In this document: in pieces, positions 35,132-44,289 of the stretch
How the letters are laid out: the number at the start of each line of letters is the position of its first letter
Numbering within the stretch: the stretch's first letter is position 1
Source: an uncultured Caulobacterales bacterium
GTDB lineage: Bacteria; Pseudomonadota; Alphaproteobacteria; Caulobacterales; Caulobacteraceae
Length of the DNA: 64,000 nt
Assembly (NCBI GenBank): GCA_903837135.1
Contig: CAILTK010000041.1
Span: 49,402 to 113,401, forward strand
Direction of reading: 5' to 3'
Position numbers and translations under genes: made by a program
The notes under the pieces: generated by a model
Database searches by the model: none
Told to the model about the DNA's origin: nothing
The model's input: the letters and a program-made list of their open reading frames with translations, nothing else

Positions 35132-36846
35132 TTCACGCCTCCCTTGCAGGCGGCTTCGGGAACCCCGGGCGTGCGCTCCCACTGGTAGGCGTCCACCGCC
35201 TCGCCGCGGGGCAGATAGGAGATCGGAACCGTCTTGCCGTCGCGGACGACGTTCAGGGTCAGGGTCCTGGTCACGTCGCCCTGGGTCGCATCGAGCGATG
35301 CGCCGTAGGTGAAGCGGTCGCCTTCGCGGATCCCGGCCTTCTCGGCTTCCGACCCGGGCTTGAGGCCCTTGATGATCTTGACCGGCCCCAGCACCGAGCT
35401 GTTGTCGAAGCCGAGGTCGAAGCGGCGGATCTGTTTCACCACCCGGTGGAAGCAGGGGCCGTAGTCGCCGGACTCCGGCAGCATCAGGCCGCCCGCCAGC
35501 ATCGACCGATGCACGGTGATCGCGTCCTCGCCGATCTCCTTCTTCAGGAGTTCGAGCCAGGTGGCCTCGGTGTTGTGCAGACCGGCCTTGCGCCGGTCGA
35601 TCAGGGTCTGCACCAGGTCGTCGATCGAGCGCTTGCCGCCCGAGGCGCGGCGGATCTTGCCGTTCAGCACGGCGAAATAGAGCGACCCGCGGTCATAGGG
35701 CAGCACGCGGATGAAGGTCTCGGCCCAGAAGCGCGGCGTGATCTCGGCGTCCGGTGCGCCCTTCTCGGGGTTGGTGTAATAGCGGCTCGCGGTCTCGTTG
35801 ACGTCCTTGAGATAGGCGTCGGTGGAGATCAGCCCGGCCCGCCAGGGCAGGAGCGCCTGATAGTAGACCGCGTCGCCCTCGTCGTACCATTTGCCGAGGC
35901 TTTGCTCGGCGGTCCAGGTGTGGGTCATCTCGTGGCCGAGGATGGCCTTGATGCTCTCGCCGGTGACGCCGGGCTTATAGGTGAAGATGAAGGAGTGGGT
36001 CAGGGCCGCGCCGCCGCCGGCGTTCATCGGGTTGTAGCGCAGGAAGACCCGGTAGGGCGGCTCGCTGGTGTCCTTGAAGTGACGGCTCATCCAGGCGTGC
36101 ATCTTCGCCGTCCAGGCCATGGCCGCGATCGGATCGAAGGTCGGCTCACCCAGCCAGACCGCCGAGAACGCCGCGCCCGGTTTGGGCGAATAGCGCTTGA
36201 GGCGACCGGCCATGAACACCGCATCGTCGAGGCGCGAAAGCGGTCCCGGCGGCAGGTCCAGGTCGCCGTCGCCGTAGCTCGACACGCCTTCGGCGCCCGC
36301 GCCCATGGCCTTCAGGTCCCAATGCAGGCGGATGCGGTAGGCGCGCTGCAGGGTCGGCGGCAGGGCGATCAGGCCCGAGCCCTGGCCGGAGAAACCGTCG
36401 CCGTCGATGCGCATCATGATCGGCGGCGCGCCGGAGAGGATCTCGATGTTTTCGAGCGGCAGGCGATAGCGGGCGGTGACGGTCCCGTGCACGCGCCGCG
36501 ACGAGCGCCAGTCGCCGCCGTTTCCCGAGCCCCAGTCCTCCGTGACCTCCGAGCCCTTGGCGGCGATCAGCGGGACCGCGCCCTCGTCGTCGGTGATCCG
36601 CACCTCGGTCACCGCCTGGGCGTGCGCCATGCCCGGCACCTGCAGGCCGATCCTGAAGATCGACCGGCCGGCGGGGACGTCGAGATCCGGCACGGTCACC
36701 GATACGTCGACCGGTCCGCCCGCCGCCTCGGTCATCGGATGGCCGGTCACCACGACGGTGGCGTGCGGGGAGGGCGCGACCGCGCCCGCCGCCGAAACCA
36801 GAACCGCGCCGCCGAGCAGCGCCGCCGCCGCAAGAGCCTTGATCAT
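35128..36846 (-). CDS. M61-like secreted metallopeptidase with PDZ domain, copy 2
   Basis: A 572-residue paralogue of the protein at 26947-28629. GHEMTHTW and WYDEGDAVYYQALLPWRAG give the HExxH plus Glu zinc site; a C-terminal PDZ domain contains LKPGSEAEKAGIREGD. A signal peptide covers about 1-24. The start is an ATG at 36846. It is translationally coupled to CapA copy 2. No gene lies directly upstream on this strand, so its promoter should be in the gap 36847-37193. Confidence 0.82.
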   Translation of the reverse strand: MIKALAAAALLGGAVLVSAAGAVAPSPHATVVVTGHPMTEAAGGPVDVSVTVPDLDVPAGRSIFRIGLQVPGMAHAQAVTEVRITDDEGAVPLIAAKGSEVTEDWGSGNGGDWRSSRRVHGTVTARYRLPLENIEILSGAPPIMMRIDGDGFSGQGSGLIALPPTLQRAYRIRLHWDLKAMGAGAEGVSSYGDGDLDLPPGPLSRLDDAVFMAGRLKRYSPKPGAAFSAVWLGEPTFDPIAAMAWTAKMHAWMSRHFKDTSEPPYRVFLRYNPMNAGGGAALTHSFIFTYKPGVTGESIKAILGHEMTHTWTAEQSLGKWYDEGDAVYYQALLPWRAGLISTDAYLKDVNETASRYYTNPEKGAPDAEITPRFWAETFIRVLPYDRGSLYFAVLNGKIRRASGGKRSIDDLVQTLIDRRKAGLHNTEATWLELLKKEIGEDAITVHRSMLAGGLMLPESGDYGPCFHRVVKQIRRFDLGFDNSSVLGPVKIIKGLKPGSEAEKAGIREGDRFTYGASLDATQGDVTRTLTLNVVRDGKTVPISYLPRGEAVDAYQWERTPGVPEAACKGGVK

Positions 36847-37193
36847 CCGTGTTCCCCGCCCGAACGCCGCCTCCGCGGCTCCTCGGGTATTACGCTTGTC
36901 GAAGACAAACCCGTCGACCCCGGCCCAGGCTCACATATCTCAGCGTCGCCCCGGCCTTGGCTGGGCAGGAGCAACGCGGAGGACGCAGAGCGTGTCGCAG
37001 AGCACGCGGAGCGCGTCGCGGGACAGCGCTTCCGCGCCGCCAAGCTTTCAGGCCCTCTCTGCGCGCTCCGCGCTTGCCTCTGCGGGCTCCGCGTTGAACT
37101 TACTGGCGTCGACCCCGCACGCGCGCCGACGGATGCTGCGGCTCAGCCTTGTCCGTGCGTAAGCAGGATGTGGGGCCATTGCGGGAGAAACCG
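36847..37193. repeat. Divergent gap with a 123-bp palindromic repeat
   Basis: A 347-base gap between the peptidase and the M19-like gene, with no gene seen. It holds a large imperfect palindrome: AACGCGGAG-GA-CGCAGAG (36973-36990) pairs with CTCTGCG-GG-CTCCGCGTT (37078-37095), with further CGCGGAG/CTCCGCG copies inside. Promoters for both genes must also be here, but I cannot assign them. Confidence 0.5.
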
Positions 37194-38330
37194 ATGCCAA
37201 GGATCGCGGACCGTCGTCAGCTGCTGGCCCTGGGCGGGGCCGCCGCCCTGTCGGGCGCGGCGATATCAGCCCGGGCGGCGGAGCGGCGCGCGGACCCCAT
37301 CGCCGGGTGGACGGTGGTCAATGCCCTGGGCGGGCTCGACGACCCGAACCATCCCGACGCCGGCGACGCGGCGATCACCCCGCGGATCCTGGCCGACGCG
37401 CACGCCTCGGGCGAGGCGGCGGTGAACGTCACCCTCGGCTATGTGGCGGGCAAGGACGATCCGTTCGAGTCCAGCGTCGCCTCGATCGGCCGCTGGGACC
37501 GGGCGATCCGCGAGCATCCGCGCGATCTTCTGAAGGTCGACACCGCCGCCGACATCCTGCGCGCCCGCACGGAAAAGAAGATCGGGCTGATCTACGGCTT
37601 CCAGAACGCGGCGATGCTGGGCGAGGACGCGCATCGCGTGGACCTGTTCGCCGACCTTGGCATGAAGGTGGTTCAGCTCACCTACAACCCTAAAAACGCG
37701 CTCGGCGGCGGCTCGATGGCGCCGGAGGATACCCCGCTGACCGAGTTCGGCCGCGCGGTGATCGACCGTCTCAACGCCCGCAACCTCATGGTCGACCTGT
37801 CCCACTCGGGGCGGCGCACCTGCCTCGAAGCCGCGCGGTATTCCCGCCGGCCGATCTCGATCAACCACACCGGCTGCCGCGCCCTGATGGACCTGCCCCG
37901 CAACAAGACCGACGAGGAGCTGCGACTGGTCGCCGACCGGGGCGGCTTCGTGGGCGTCTATTTCATGCCCTTCCTCGATCCCAAGGGACGCGCCACCGCC
38001 GCCGAGGTCGTCGCCCACATCGAGCACGCGGTGACGATCTGCGGCGAGGATCACGTGGGCATCGGCACGGACGGCGGGACGACGCCCATCGACGACCTCA
38101 AGGCCTACGCCGAAGCCCTGCGCAAGGAGCACGAGGATCGCGTCGCCAAGGGAATTTCCGCGCCGGGCGAGGGCGCCGACACCCATCCGTTCGTCGACGA
38201 CCTGCGCGGTCCGGAACAGTTTCGCAGGCTCGCTCGCCTGCTGAAGGCGCGGGGGCATGGTCCGGCTCGGGTCGAGAAGATCCTGGGAGGGAACTTCGTC
38301 CGCTACGCTCGCGACATCTGGGGCGCCTGA
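37194..38330 (+). CDS. M19 renal-dipeptidase-family protein with altered metal site
   Basis: A 378-residue protein of the membrane-dipeptidase family, Tat-type signal at the start (DRRQLLALGGAAALSG). DLSHSGRR and ISINHTGCRALMDLP match the His residues of the alpha metal and the substrate Arg, and VGIGTDGG the downstream Asp. The usual N-terminal HxD and the bridging Glu are not visible: the matching segments read WTVVNALGGLDDPN and IYGFQNAAML. It may be a changed enzyme or a binding protein. The ATG at 37194 follows GGGAG. It is divergent from peptidase copy 2. Confidence 0.8.
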   Translation: MPRIADRRQLLALGGAAALSGAAISARAAERRADPIAGWTVVNALGGLDDPNHPDAGDAAITPRILADAHASGEAAVNVTLGYVAGKDDPFESSVASIGRWDRAIREHPRDLLKVDTAADILRARTEKKIGLIYGFQNAAMLGEDAHRVDLFADLGMKVVQLTYNPKNALGGGSMAPEDTPLTEFGRAVIDRLNARNLMVDLSHSGRRTCLEAARYSRRPISINHTGCRALMDLPRNKTDEELRLVADRGGFVGVYFMPFLDPKGRATAAEVVAHIEHAVTICGEDHVGIGTDGGTTPIDDLKAYAEALRKEHEDRVAKGISAPGEGADTHPFVDDLRGPEQFRRLARLLKARGHGPARVEKILGGNFVRYARDIWGA

Positions 38331-38355
38331 GAGAGAGGTTCACGCCAACCCCGGC

Positions 38356-38444
38356 ACGTCATCGCCGGGCTCGGTCCCGGCCATTCAGACGTCCGGCGGC
38401 GGGCGTTTCCCTGGACGCCGCGGCACGGGGGGCGGGCATGACGT
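38356..38444. repeat. Imperfect palindrome with ACGTCAT/ATGACGT ends
   Basis: ACGTCAT (38356-38362) and ATGACGT (38438-38444) bound an 89-base stretch with inner GC hairpins such as GCCGGGCTCGGTCCCGGC. This is typical of dispersed repeats in GC-rich Alphaproteobacteria. It lies between the M19-like and TonB receptor genes and may affect their transcript. Confidence 0.45.
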
Positions 38445-38557
38445 AGAGGGAGATCGAAGGCCCGCGAATTATTTTCCGTCCGGCGTCAGGGCAAAGCCGA
38501 GCTTCTGCGTAACACTCCATGACGGCCCTGTGACGGGCCAAACGAGGGGGCTCGACA

Positions 38558-41500
38558 ATGACGAACTGGAAGACGCTCAACCTGTGTTCGGTGGCGGCGG
38601 CGGCGCTGCTGTCGATGGCCATGCCGGCGGCCGCGCAGACGGCCACCTACAAGTTCGACATTCCGGCCGAGGACCTCGGCGCGGCGCTGCGGGCCTTCGG
38701 CCAGGTGTCGGGCGAGCAGATCATCTTTTCCGAAGGCGACGTCGCCGGCCGGTCGAGTTCGGCCCTGTCGGGCGCCTATTCGGCGGACGAGGCCCTGAAG
38801 CGGCTGATCGCGGGCACGCCGCTGGTGGTGCGGCGCACCCCGTCGGGGGTGATCGTCCTGGGAAACGACCAGGGCCGGGCCGTCGCCCGGCAGGCCGACG
38901 CCGTTCCGAGCGCGCCGACCGAAGTGGTAGTGACCGGCTCGCGCATCCGCCGCAATGACACCACCTCCACCACGCCGATCCAGTCGGTGACCACCGAGGA
39001 CCTGTCCGAACGCGGTTATGTCGAAGTCGGCCAGATGCTGAACGACCTCTCCTCCAACACGCCCACCTTCGCCACCCCGCCCAGCAACGGCTTTCCGGTG
39101 ACCTCCGCCGGCCACGAATCGCCCAATCTGTTCGGCCTCGGCTCGGGCCGCACCCTGACCCTGGTGAACGGCCGGCGCATGGTGACGACGGGATCGGGTC
39201 TCTACGACCGCTCGGTCGACTCCAACGTCATCCCCGTGGGTCTCTTGGACCGGGTCGACATCGTCGAAGGCGGCGGCTCGGCGGTCTATGGCTCCGAGGC
39301 CATCGCCGGCGTGGTCAACTATGTGCTGAAGAGCCATTACACCGGCGCAGAGCTCGACGTGCAGTACGGCGGCTCGACCCGGGGCGACGATCGGCGCCCC
39401 TCCATCCGCGGCACCTTCGGAACCGACTTCGACGGTGGACGCGGCAATTTCGCGGTCAACATCGACTGGTCCAAGACGGATTCCCTCGCCTACGAGGATC
39501 GTCCGTGGAGCGCGGCGGCCCTGACCACCCTGCCCAATCCGGCCAACAAGACCACCACCGACGGGCTGCCGCCGACGCTCTACTACAGCAATGGCCACGT
39601 CTGGACCTACAACAACAACGGCGTGATCTTTTCGCCCTTCAACAGCTTCTCACCGACGGCGAGCAACCTGCTTCGCAATGGCGCGGGCTCGGCGCTGCAG
39701 TTCTCGAGCGACGGCGCCTCGGTCATCCCTTACGATACCGGGGTCATCAACGGCACCAAGGCGATCGGCGGACAGGGACAGTCCTACGCCGACCTGTCCT
39801 CGCTGACGGCGGGACTGGAGCGCACCTCGCTTTACGCGATCGGCCACTACGACCTCACCTCGCACATGAAGGTGTCGACCGAGCTGCTCTACTCGCACCA
39901 GATGACCGACGACTCCAAGGGCACCCAGGGCGTCGCCTACTTCGCCGGCGGCGGGTACGGCCCGATCTCCTTCACCAACACCAACCCTTTCCTCAACGCC
40001 GCGGAGATCGCCACCCTCTCGGCCGCGTCGCCGTCGTTCGCCGCCGGCAATCCCCTGCTGCTGTCCAAGACCCTGCAGATCCTGCCGAACCGCGACCGCA
40101 CCGAGGCGCTCGATACCTGGCGCGGGGTCATCGCCCTCGACGGCGACTTCAACGCCTGGGGTCGCAACTTCTACTACAGCGCTTCCTACAGCCTGGCCGG
40201 TTCGGACACGACGGACAAGGTCAAGGACCAGTACGTGGATCACCTGACCAACGCCCTGAACGCGGTGAAGAACGGCGCCGGCCAGATCGTCTGCGCGATC
40301 AACGCGGTGAAGGTGACCGACGCGGCCTGCGTGCCGATCAACCCCTTCGCCGGCTACGCCCAGCAGGACCCCCGCGCGCTCGCCTATTCGACCCTGACGT
40401 CGGGCGGCACGGACCAGAACATCCAGACCGACTTCCTCCTGACCTTCGGCGGCGATCTTCTGCAGCTGCCGGGCGGCATGCTGCGGTTCAGCGCCGGGTA
40501 CGAGCACCGCTACGAATCGGCGAACTTCAAGCCGTTCGAGGTCGACCAGCTCGGCTATTCGTCCTCGCCCGCGTCGCCGGAGTCCGGCGCCTACAACACC
40601 AACGAATACTCCGCCGAAATCCTGATCCCGGTGTTCGGCAAGGACTTCAAGCTGCCGTTCGTGCAGGCGCTGGAGCTGACCGGCTCGTTCCGCCACGTGG
40701 ACAACAGCCTGGCCGGGGCCGAGGACGTCTGGGCCGCGGGCGGCCGCTGGGAGATCGGCTACGGCCTGGGCTTCCGCGCCTCGCGCAGCCGCAACTTCCG
40801 CGCGCCGACGCTCGACGCGCAGTTCGCGCCGACCAGCACCAGCTTCACAACGCCCGGCGCCGACCCGTGCGACTCCAGCTACATCAACTCGGGTCCCAAC
40901 CCCGCCGCGCGCCAGGCCAGCTGCGCCGCCCTGTTCGCCGCCCACCCGGGGTACGGATCGCTGGCGAACTTCCACGATCCCTACACCAACGTCTCGGCCA
41001 CCGCCGTCACCTACGGCGGCAACGCCAACCTGAAGAACGAGGTCTCCGACAGCTTCACCTGGGGCCTGACCTATAAGCCCGACTACATTCCCGGGTTGAC
41101 GGTTTCGGCCGACCGTACCGAGGTGGAGATCGACAACGCCTTCACCGACGTGAACCCGCAGACCGCCACCGCGCTGTGCTACGACACCGGCGACGCCCAG
41201 GCGTGCAACAGCTTCACCCGCAATGCGGCCGGCTATATCGACACCGCCCACGACCAGACCCAGAACGCCGGCTATGTGGTTTATCGCGGCGAGATCTACA
41301 CCGCCAACTACCGCTTCCCGATCTCCCGCTTCGTCGGCGGCGACGTCAACTGGGGCACGCTGGAGGTCGGCGGCGACGCCACCCACATCACACGCTACGG
41401 CGGCAAGGCGACCGCGCTCAGCACCGAGGTGGATTACCAGGGCACCTTCTCGTCCTCGTTCTTCACCGGGATCTACTATGAGCCCAAATGGCGCGCGCGG

Positions 41501-41779
41501 TTCGACCTGCGCTACACGCGAGGGCCGTTCAAACTGTTCTATTCGCTGAACTATCTGCCCGAGGTGAAGTCGAGCCCGACGGCCACGATCGAGAACACGC
41601 CCGTGCCGGTGATCGCCGGCAACATCACCCACAGTATTTCCGGCCAGTACACCTGGACCCGCTACGTGTTCACCGTCGGCATCGACAACCTGACCGACCA
41701 GGGCCCGTCTTTCCCGACCCTCACCTACGGCGACCCCTACGGCCGCCGCTTCTTCGTCGGCGCCAAGGCCCGGTTCTGA
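38558..41779 (+). CDS. TonB-dependent receptor with STN signalling domain
   Basis: A 1073-residue outer-membrane receptor. After a signal peptide (about 1-27) comes a secretin/TonB short N-terminal (STN) domain (YKFDIPAEDLGAALRAFGQ, GTPLVVRRTPSGVIVLGN), then a TonB-box-like TEVVVTGSRIRR, a plug domain and a barrel ending FFVGAKARF. STN domains in FecA-type receptors touch FecR and report ligand binding. The sigma/FecR operon is a few kilobases away on the other strand, so a signalling trio is likely. It is near the M19-like gene, so a peptide ligand is possible. Start: ATG at 38558 after GAGGGGG. Confidence 0.9.
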   Translation: MTNWKTLNLCSVAAAALLSMAMPAAAQTATYKFDIPAEDLGAALRAFGQVSGEQIIFSEGDVAGRSSSALSGAYSADEALKRLIAGTPLVVRRTPSGVIVLGNDQGRAVARQADAVPSAPTEVVVTGSRIRRNDTTSTTPIQSVTTEDLSERGYVEVGQMLNDLSSNTPTFATPPSNGFPVTSAGHESPNLFGLGSGRTLTLVNGRRMVTTGSGLYDRSVDSNVIPVGLLDRVDIVEGGGSAVYGSEAIAGVVNYVLKSHYTGAELDVQYGGSTRGDDRRPSIRGTFGTDFDGGRGNFAVNIDWSKTDSLAYEDRPWSAAALTTLPNPANKTTTDGLPPTLYYSNGHVWTYNNNGVIFSPFNSFSPTASNLLRNGAGSALQFSSDGASVIPYDTGVINGTKAIGGQGQSYADLSSLTAGLERTSLYAIGHYDLTSHMKVSTELLYSHQMTDDSKGTQGVAYFAGGGYGPISFTNTNPFLNAAEIATLSAASPSFAAGNPLLLSKTLQILPNRDRTEALDTWRGVIALDGDFNAWGRNFYYSASYSLAGSDTTDKVKDQYVDHLTNALNAVKNGAGQIVCAINAVKVTDAACVPINPFAGYAQQDPRALAYSTLTSGGTDQNIQTDFLLTFGGDLLQLPGGMLRFSAGYEHRYESANFKPFEVDQLGYSSSPASPESGAYNTNEYSAEILIPVFGKDFKLPFVQALELTGSFRHVDNSLAGAEDVWAAGGRWEIGYGLGFRASRSRNFRAPTLDAQFAPTSTSFTTPGADPCDSSYINSGPNPAARQASCAALFAAHPGYGSLANFHDPYTNVSATAVTYGGNANLKNEVSDSFTWGLTYKPDYIPGLTVSADRTEVEIDNAFTDVNPQTATALCYDTGDAQACNSFTRNAAGYIDTAHDQTQNAGYVVYRGEIYTANYRFPISRFVGGDVNWGTLEVGGDATHITRYGGKATALSTEVDYQGTFSSSFFTGIYYEPKWRARFDLRYTRGPFKLFYSLNYLPEVKSSPTATIENTPVPVIAGNITHSISGQYTWTRYVFTVGIDNLTDQGPSFPTLTYGDPYGRRFFVGAKARF

Positions 41780-41831
41780 GTCGGGCGGCGGCGGAGGAGG
41801 GCGCCCCCTCGTCCGCCGCGCTCCCCCCGGC

Positions 41832-41852
41832 GCGCGGGCAGCCCGCGCTTTT
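41832..41852 (+). terminator. Rho-independent-like terminator after TonB receptor
   Basis: GCGCGGG (41832-41838), a three-base loop, CCCGCGC (41842-41848), then TTTT. It lies about 50 bases after the receptor stop, in the convergent gap with the DUF2842 gene. Confidence 0.55.
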
Positions 41853-41916
41853 GGGCTTTAGGCGCCCGCATCTGCTTGCGGCTTCGCACGCAGGCTGGGC
41901 TCGAAACTCTCCCGCC

Positions 41917-42114
41917 TCAGCGTCCGCGGTTCATCCAGCTGATGAAGGGGATCAACGGCAGGCCCCAGCCTATCCCGACCACGGTCATGTAGACGAGCTG
42001 CAGCCAGGGCTGGTTCGGCAGAAAGCCGAACATGACCACGGCGGTCCGGGCGTAGACCGCCAGGAACACGAGCATGCCGGCCCCGCCGATCAGTTTGCGC
42101 CAGCGCGCCGGCAT
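41917..42114 (-). CDS. DUF2842 small membrane protein
   Basis: A 65-residue protein with two membrane helices (about 9-26 and 37-55) and MPARWRKLIGG at the start, as in the alphaproteobacterial DUF2842 family. Function is unknown. The ATG at 42114 follows GGGAG with normal spacing; an upstream ATG at 42129 lacks one. It converges with the TonB receptor and is followed upstream by the GlsB-type gene. Confidence 0.75.
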   Translation of the reverse strand: MPARWRKLIGGAGMLVFLAVYARTAVVMFGFLPNQPWLQLVYMTVVGIGWGLPLIPFISWMNRGR

Positions 42115-42170
42115 CGAAGTCTCCCTCATGATGCGGGAGGCCTAGCGCCGAACCGCCGCCTCGTCGAGCG

Positions 42171-42422
42171 TCAGGACGCGCTTCGCCGCCGAAGCAGGCC
42201 GAGGAGGAACAGCAGAATGACCGCCCCGCCGAACGCGACCACGAAGGAGCTGATCCAGCCCATGGCGTAGAAGCCGAGCAGGCGCGCCAGCCATCCGCCG
42301 ATGCAGGCGCCGATCAGGCCGATGATCAGATTCACCACCAGGCCGTGGTGGCGATTCATCACCAGGCTGGCGATCCAGCCGGCGAAGAGGCCGATCACGA
42401 TCCATCCGAAAAAGCCGACCAT
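42171..42422 (-). CDS. GlsB/YeaQ/YmgE-family stress membrane protein
   Basis: An 83-residue membrane protein with three predicted helices and the glycine-rich NLIIGLIGACIGGWLA of the transglycosylase-associated family. Such small proteins are usually induced by stress; the exact role is unknown. It starts at 42422 and is divergent from haem A synthase. Confidence 0.85.
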   Translation of the reverse strand: MVGFFGWIVIGLFAGWIASLVMNRHHGLVVNLIIGLIGACIGGWLARLLGFYAMGWISSFVVAFGGAVILLFLLGLLRRRSAS

Positions 42423-42600
42423 CCGCGATCTCCATCCGCGATTTGTATCCCTGGTTGCAGCCCAGGGCGCCCGTGACGGCCGACACTCTACTCGAGCTTG
42501 GCCGTGGCGCCAGTCTCGATGGGTGTCGCGGCGGCGGCGCAGCGCATTGTGGCGCGCGGCCGGAGCGTCTAGAGGCTCGGCGGAGCAACGAAAGTCGCCG

Positions 42601-43644
42601 ATGCGTTGGAGTTATAACCTCGAGCGGTCCGTTTCGACCGCGCTGTGGCTGTTCGGCCTCGCCGCCCTGGTGGCGCTGATGGTGATCGTCGGCGGGGCTA
42701 CCCGGCTGACCGGCTCGGGCCTGTCGATCACCGAATGGCGGCCGGTGACGGGGATCCTGCCGCCGATGTCCGAGGCCGGATGGGCCGCGGAGTTCGCCAA
42801 GTACCAGCACATTCCGCAGTACAGGCTGGTCAACCTCGGCATGCCCCTCGGCCAGTTCAAGGCGCTCTACTGGTGGGAATGGGCGCACCGGCTGCTGGGA
42901 CGGCTGGTCGGCGTCGCCTTCCTGCTGCCCTTCGTGGTCTTGCTGGTCGCGCGCCGGCTGCCAAAGCGCCTGGTCTGGCGCTGCGTGGCCATTTTCGGCC
43001 TTGGCGCCCTGCAGGGGCTGGCCGGCTGGTGGATGGTGGCCAGCGGGTTGGAGAAGAACGTGCTGGTGGCGCCCGAACGGCTGGCGATCCACCTCGGCCT
43101 GGCGCTGCTGATCCTGGTCGCCTGCGTGTGGACCGGGCTCGAGGCCTGGTTCGGCCGGGCGCGGGCGGGCGGCCATCCCGCCGACCCGGTGTGGATCCGC
43201 GGCGCCGTCGGCCTCGTCCTGATCGTCTTCCTGCAGGCCATGCTGGGCGCCCTCGTGGCAGGGAACCAGGCCGGCCGGATCTACACCGACTGGCCGCTGA
43301 TGGACGGCCGGTTCTTTCCCGCCGCCTATGCGCTTAAGGGGGAGGGGGTGTGGAGCGTGCTCGCGCACAGCCAGGCCGCGGTGCAGTTCAACCACCGCAT
43401 GGTCGGCTACCTGCTGTTCCTGTCGGCCCTGGCCTATTTCGCCGGCGTCTCCAGAGGGTTCGCCCCGCCGCCCGTAAAGCGGCTGGCCCTGTGGATGGCG
43501 GGGGCGGTCATGCTGCAGGCCCTGCTCGGGGTCATGACCCTGCGGATGGCGACGCCGGTATGGCTCGGCCTGCTGCACCAGTCGGGGGCCGTGGCCGTGC
43601 TGACCCTGGCCACCATGCTCGCCTGGCGGGTCCGGCGGGCCTGA
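42601..43644 (+). CDS. ctaA: Haem A synthase, COX15/CtaA family
   Basis: A 347-residue membrane enzyme that oxidises haem O to haem A for cytochrome oxidase. About eight helices; WWEWAHRLLGR (about 98-108) and FNHRMVGYLL plus LLHQSGAVAVL carry the His residues expected to bind haem. GSGLSITEWRPVTG near the N-terminus is the family signature. The ATG at 42601 gives the normal N-terminus (MRWSYNLERS); the frame is open further upstream but not coding-like. It precedes the rplM-rpsI operon, an order common in Alphaproteobacteria. Confidence 0.92.
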   Translation: MRWSYNLERSVSTALWLFGLAALVALMVIVGGATRLTGSGLSITEWRPVTGILPPMSEAGWAAEFAKYQHIPQYRLVNLGMPLGQFKALYWWEWAHRLLGRLVGVAFLLPFVVLLVARRLPKRLVWRCVAIFGLGALQGLAGWWMVASGLEKNVLVAPERLAIHLGLALLILVACVWTGLEAWFGRARAGGHPADPVWIRGAVGLVLIVFLQAMLGALVAGNQAGRIYTDWPLMDGRFFPAAYALKGEGVWSVLAHSQAAVQFNHRMVGYLLFLSALAYFAGVSRGFAPPPVKRLALWMAGAVMLQALLGVMTLRMATPVWLGLLHQSGAVAVLTLATMLAWRVRRA

Positions 43645-43736
43645 CTTTCTTGCGGTATTATGATACCGTGTAGAAATTCCCTTGTTGTTTCAAAGGCAAA
43701 TCGCGAATTGAGGGCTATGGAGGCGATTGACAATCG

Positions 43737-43765
43737 GCGACGTCGCCCTTATCAACCGCGCCTCT
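43737..43765 (+). promoter_or_regulatory. Probable sigma-70 promoter of rplM
   Basis: TTGACA at 43737-43742 and TATCAA at 43760-43765, 17 bases apart, about 50 bases before the L13 start. The -35 box is a full consensus match; the -10 matches four of six. A GC-rich hairpin CGCCGTCGCC...GGCGGCG (about 43767-43793) followed by TCTTTTCTT lies in the leader and could attenuate or be read through. Confidence 0.55.
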
Positions 43766-43814
43766 TCGCCGTCGCCTCCTTGCGGCGGCGTCTTTTCTTA
43801 CGGAACCTCTTCCC

Positions 43815-44288
43815 ATGATGAAGACCACGGCCTCGTTGAAGCCGGCGGACGTCGAGAAGAAGTGGATCGTGATCGACGCCGAGAATGCGGTTGTCGGCCG
43901 GCTCGCCTCCTTCATCGCCATGCGCCTGCGCGGCAAGCATCGCCCCGACTACACCCCCCACGTGGACAGCGGCGACTTCGTCGTGGTCGTCAACGCCGAC
44001 AAGGTCAAGTTCACCGGCAACAAGCTGAAGGACAAGACCTACTACTGGCACACCGGCTATCCGGGCGGCATCAAGGAACGCACCGCGGACAAGATCCTCG
44101 GCGGCAAGTACCCGGAGCGCATCCTGGAGAAGGCGGTCGAACGCATGCTGCCCAAGGAAAGCCCCCTGGCGCGCAAGCAGATGACCCATCTTCGCATCTT
44201 CGCCGGTCCTGAGCACACGCATCAGGCCCAGCAACCCGAAACCATCGCGTTCGCCGAGATGAACGCCAAGAACGTGCGGGCCCAATAG
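43815..44288 (+). CDS. rplM: 50S ribosomal protein L13 (uL13)
   Basis: A 157-residue L13 protein of normal length. [38 protein letters not shown] and [12 protein letters not shown] are all conserved L13 segments; it is an early large-subunit assembly protein that binds 23S rRNA. The start is at ATG 43815 (a second ATG follows at once). It is one base from rpsI, the usual rplM-rpsI operon. Confidence 0.98.
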   Translation: MMKTTASLKPADVEKKWIVIDAENAVVGRLASFIAMRLRGKHRPDYTPHVDSGDFVVVVNADKVKFTGNKLKDKTYYWHTGYPGGIKERTADKILGGKYPERILEKAVERMLPKESPLARKQMTHLRIFAGPEHTHQAQQPETIAFAEMNAKNVRAQ

Positions 44289-44289
44289 C

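Noticed and set aside
36973..37095. Repeated CGCGGAG words as a CRISPR array
   Set aside because: The words are short, unevenly spaced and palindromic in arrangement; there are no regular spacers and no cas genes.
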